This document shows, piece by piece, positions 61,902 to 64,000 of a stretch of DNA of 64,000 bases. The DNA is from Cupriavidus sp. IDO (lineage in GTDB: Bacteria; Pseudomonadota; Gammaproteobacteria; Burkholderiales; Burkholderiaceae), in assembly GCF_000812465.1 (NCBI RefSeq), contig NZ_JWMA01000015.1, positions 32,122 to 96,121 of the forward strand, written 5' to 3'. Position 1 is the first letter of the stretch. Every line of letters begins with the position of its first letter. Under the pieces are notes generated by a model. It was not told the origin of the DNA and searched no databases. It was given only the letters and a program-made list of their open reading frames with translations. The position numbers were made by a program, and so were the translations under genes.

Positions 61902-62114
61902 TCAGTAGAGCTTCTTCGGCAGCATCTGCATGCGCAGGCGCTTGCGCAGACGCGACTCGGCAGCCTTCTTCTTGCGCTTGCGCTCGGTCGTGGGCTTTTC
62001 GTAGGCGGTGCGGCTCTTGAGCTCAACGATCAGGCCAGTTTGCAGAATGGCACGACGGAAGCGGCGCATTGCAACTTCAACGGGCTCACCGGGTTTCAAG
62101 ACGATCTTAGTCAA
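61902..62114 (-). CDS. rpsU: 30S ribosomal protein S21
   Basis: A 70-residue S21 with the conserved [20 protein letters not shown] and [19 protein letters not shown] blocks. S21 is needed for initiation with Shine-Dalgarno pairing. It stands alone, without the dnaG/rpoD partners seen in enteric bacteria. Betaproteobacterial genomes often carry several S21 copies. Confidence 0.96.
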   Translation of the reverse strand: MTKIVLKPGEPVEVAMRRFRRAILQTGLIVELKSRTAYEKPTTERKRKKKAAESRLRKRLRMQMLPKKLY

Positions 62115-62344
62115 TTCAGTCCTTTAGGGGTTGCCGCGCAAGCGGCTGGGTTCAAACGGGGGAAACTGCGGTCGCCGAAGCGACTGGTATTGCACTCAGA
62201 GACTGGTGCCCTGGTGCACCCCCGCGAACCTGAAAGATGTGGACCTGTCAGTCCGTGCAGCCAGTGTCAGGGGTGATAGCGCCAAGTTCGGTGTACGGCA
62301 GGAACTTGACAGTACCGGTTTCCATAAAAAGCTATACGCCCGTA
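62115..62344 (-). other. Long 5' leader of rpsU
   Basis: If the promoter at 62345-62374 is used, rpsU mRNA carries a leader of about 220 bases. No established ribosomal-protein leader motif was recognised in it. Confidence 0.4.
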
Positions 62345-62374
62345 ACTATGGCACGTATACGACCGGGATGTCAA
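62345..62374 (-). promoter_or_regulatory. Sigma70-type promoter of rpsU
   Basis: On the minus strand TTGACA (62374-62369) and CATAGT (62350-62345) are 18 bases apart. A second TTGACA, at about 62306 on the plus strand, has no convincing -10. Confidence 0.6.
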
Positions 62375-62710
62375 GAAAGTGCTGAGATGCGTAACCGAGG
62401 GGCGCAGGTCAGCGGGCTCTCATATGAGGAGTAAGCCGCACAAAGCCCTTGGCGTCGTTGTTGCTGCGTCGGCGGACGCCCGGCCCGGGAATTTTATATC
62501 TTCTTTACACGCTGCCGTTGGCTTTCCACCCCGATTTTACTGCCGCGCCTCCAATTTGCGGAGTGCCAGTCACTCACTCACGGATTGCATTGTCATGGAC
62601 GGGGTCTTCCTGATCGCACTTAATGGCTCGAGAAACGTGTCGATTCCGGCAGTTCCTGGCGTGGCACAATCTGCCTGCGTCCGTACCGATGAACGGCGAC
62701 GACGCTGACC
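62375..62710. other. Region between the rpsU promoter and the kdpD-like gene
   Basis: No supported gene. An AT-rich patch near 62490-62510 (ATTTTATATCTTC) could hold the promoter of the kdpD-like gene, but no clear -35/-10 pair was identified. Confidence 0.35.
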
Positions 62711-64000
62711 ATGCCTGACGCGCGACATCCTGCGGAACGCCCCGATCCTGACAGTCTCCTGCAACGCCTGCAGGAGGAGGGGGCACGCGCGGCCCGCGGC
62801 AAGCTGCGCGTGTATTTCGGGGCGTCGGCAGGCGTGGGCAAGACCTTTGCCATGCTCGCCGCCGCGCGGGCAGCGCGGGAGCAGGGCGTCGACGTGGTGA
62901 TTGGCGTGGTGGAGTCGCACGGCCGCGCCGAGACCGAAGCGCTGATCGACGGTGTGGAACGCCTGCCGATGCGCGACGTGCCCTACCGGGACCGGGTGCT
63001 GAAGGAATTCGATCTGGACAGCGCGCTGGCGCGCCGCCCGGCGCTGATCCTTGTCGACGAGCTGGCGCACTCCAATGCGCCCGGCAGCCGCCATCCCAAG
63101 CGCTGGCAGGACATACAGGAGCTGCAGTCGTCCGGCATCGATGTCTGGACCACGGTCAATGTGCAGCATCTCGACAGCCTCAATGAGGCGGTAGGCGGTA
63201 TCACGGGCATCCGTGTCTGGGAGACGGTGCCCGACACGGTATTCGACGGCGCCGACGAGGTGATCCTCGTCGACCTGCCCGCCGACGAGTTGCTGCGCCG
63301 CCTGCGTGAAGGCAAGGTCTACCTGCCCGAGCAGGCGCGGCATGCCGTGCGCAATTTCTTCCGCAAGGGCAACCTGATCGCGCTGCGTGAACTGGCGCTG
63401 CGCCGCACGGCCGATCGAGTCGACGACGACGTGCGCGCGTATCGCCGCGCGGAATCGATCCAGTCCGTCTGGCGCACGCGTGAAGCGGTGCTGGCGTGCA
63501 TCGGCAGCGGCAGCGATGCCGAGCAGGTGGTCAGGAGTGCTCGGCGGCTTGCCGGCCAGCTTGACTGCGATTGCCACGTGATCACCGTCGCCGCACCGCG
63601 GCTGGCACCGCTTCCGGATTCCGCAAGGGCGCGGCTGGAAGGGGCCATGCGGCTGGCGGAGGAGCTGGGTGCGCGGACCGAGACCCTCGCGGGCAACGAC
63701 ATGGTCGAGGCGGTGGCGGGCTACGTGCGGCGCCACAACCTGACCAAGGTGGTGCTGGGCCGCACGCCGGCCCGCTGGCGCCGTGAGGGTGACTCCTGGA
63801 TTGAGCAGGGCCGTACGTTTCTGGCGTGGGCGCTGTCGCCGTTCCTTGGCGCGCGCGCGTGGCTGTTCGGGCGGACCAGCTTTGCCGAAGCGCTGGCGGC
63901 GGCATGCCCGGAGATCGACGTGATCCGCGTGGCGGCTGACACCACCCGTGCGGATGTGCGGGCGGCCAGCGGTGCACCGGCCGGGATCGATGCGGCGGGG
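62711..64000 (+). CDS. KdpD-like sensor histidine kinase (3' part outside window)
   Basis: The first 430 residues of a KdpD-type potassium/osmotic sensor. The N-terminal KdpD domain has Walker A GASAGVGKTF at about 37-46, with LVDELAHSNAPGSRHPKRW and TTVNVQHLDSLNE following. A universal-stress-protein-like domain follows from about 250 (VLACIGSGSDAEQVVRSAR). Transmembrane and kinase parts lie beyond 64000. kdpFABC does not precede it: the gene upstream is rpsU on the other strand. Confidence 0.88.
   Translation, partial: MPDARHPAERPDPDSLLQRLQEEGARAARGKLRVYFGASAGVGKTFAMLAAARAAREQGVDVVIGVVESHGRAETEALIDGVERLPMRDVPYRDRVLKEFDLDSALARRPALILVDELAHSNAPGSRHPKRWQDIQELQSSGIDVWTTVNVQHLDSLNEAVGGITGIRVWETVPDTVFDGADEVILVDLPADELLRRLREGKVYLPEQARHAVRNFFRKGNLIALRELALRRTADRVDDDVRAYRRAESIQSVWRTREAVLACIGSGSDAEQVVRSARRLAGQLDCDCHVITVAAPRLAPLPDSARARLEGAMRLAEELGARTETLAGNDMVEAVAGYVRRHNLTKVVLGRTPARWRREGDSWIEQGRTFLAWALSPFLGARAWLFGRTSFAEALAAACPEIDVIRVAADTTRADVRAASGAPAGIDAAG

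Overview
The window looks like part of the primary chromosome of a Burkholderiales betaproteobacterium, most likely Cupriavidus or a close Ralstonia-type relative. The evidence is the high GC content with strongly GC-biased third positions, a DUF2863 gene, the gene order sdhCDAB-sdhE-gltA next to mdh/prpC/acnA, an entericidin gene between leuC and leuD, and the fimV-truA-trpF-trpB-methyltransferase-trpA-accD-folC-dedD-cvpA-purF-metZ run. No tRNA, rRNA, insertion sequence, prophage or CRISPR array was seen. This is core chromosome with small accessory patches. The genus is inferred from memory of gene order, not from a search.

Layout. 1-3783 (minus): a probable six-gene run (VOC protein, alanyl-tRNA editing protein, LysE and EamA exporters, RidA, cupin) that diverges from a MocR-type regulator (3868-5394); three GTACAGT direct repeats lie between them. 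5419-8015: htpG behind a sigma32-type promoter, then a DNA-deoxyinosine/uracil glycosylase. 8034-9823 (minus): two PilJ-domain proteins behind an unusually complete stack of nitrogen-control signals (NtrC-like site, sigma54 promoter, two-hairpin ANTAR-type leader, terminator). 10107-13500: a decayed MFS transporter, an alpha/beta hydrolase, and an ArsR regulator with an AHSA1-GST fusion protein. 13560-20480: mixed housekeeping and transport genes.

20727-34199 is a TCA-cycle region: acnA, an MliC-like protein, prpC-type citrate synthase, a CitE-like lyase and mdh on the minus strand; then a GntR/UTRA regulator whose 18-bp palindrome abuts the mdh promoter; then sdhCDAB, sdhE and gltA on the plus strand. 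34724-39633 is a complete liv branched-chain amino-acid ABC transporter. 39958-44727 holds leuC-entericidin-leuD-leuB and asd; a short Thr/Ile/Lys-rich reading frame lies upstream of asd.

45011-59517 is the fimV-to-metZ cluster. It contains an orphan DNA methyltransferase overlapping trpB, and a SAM-II-like leader with a terminator ahead of metZ. 59538-61684 (minus) carries a small lipoprotein and a NodIJ-type ABC exporter. 61902-62114 is rpsU. The window ends inside a kdpD-like sensor kinase that has no kdpFABC directly upstream.

The strongest candidate for an undescribed system is 8034-9823. A cytosolic PilJ/chemoreceptor-tip hybrid and a secreted double-P-box protein are encoded together under what reads as NtrC/sigma54 plus ANTAR antitermination control, which suggests a nitrate- or nitrogen-sensing module.
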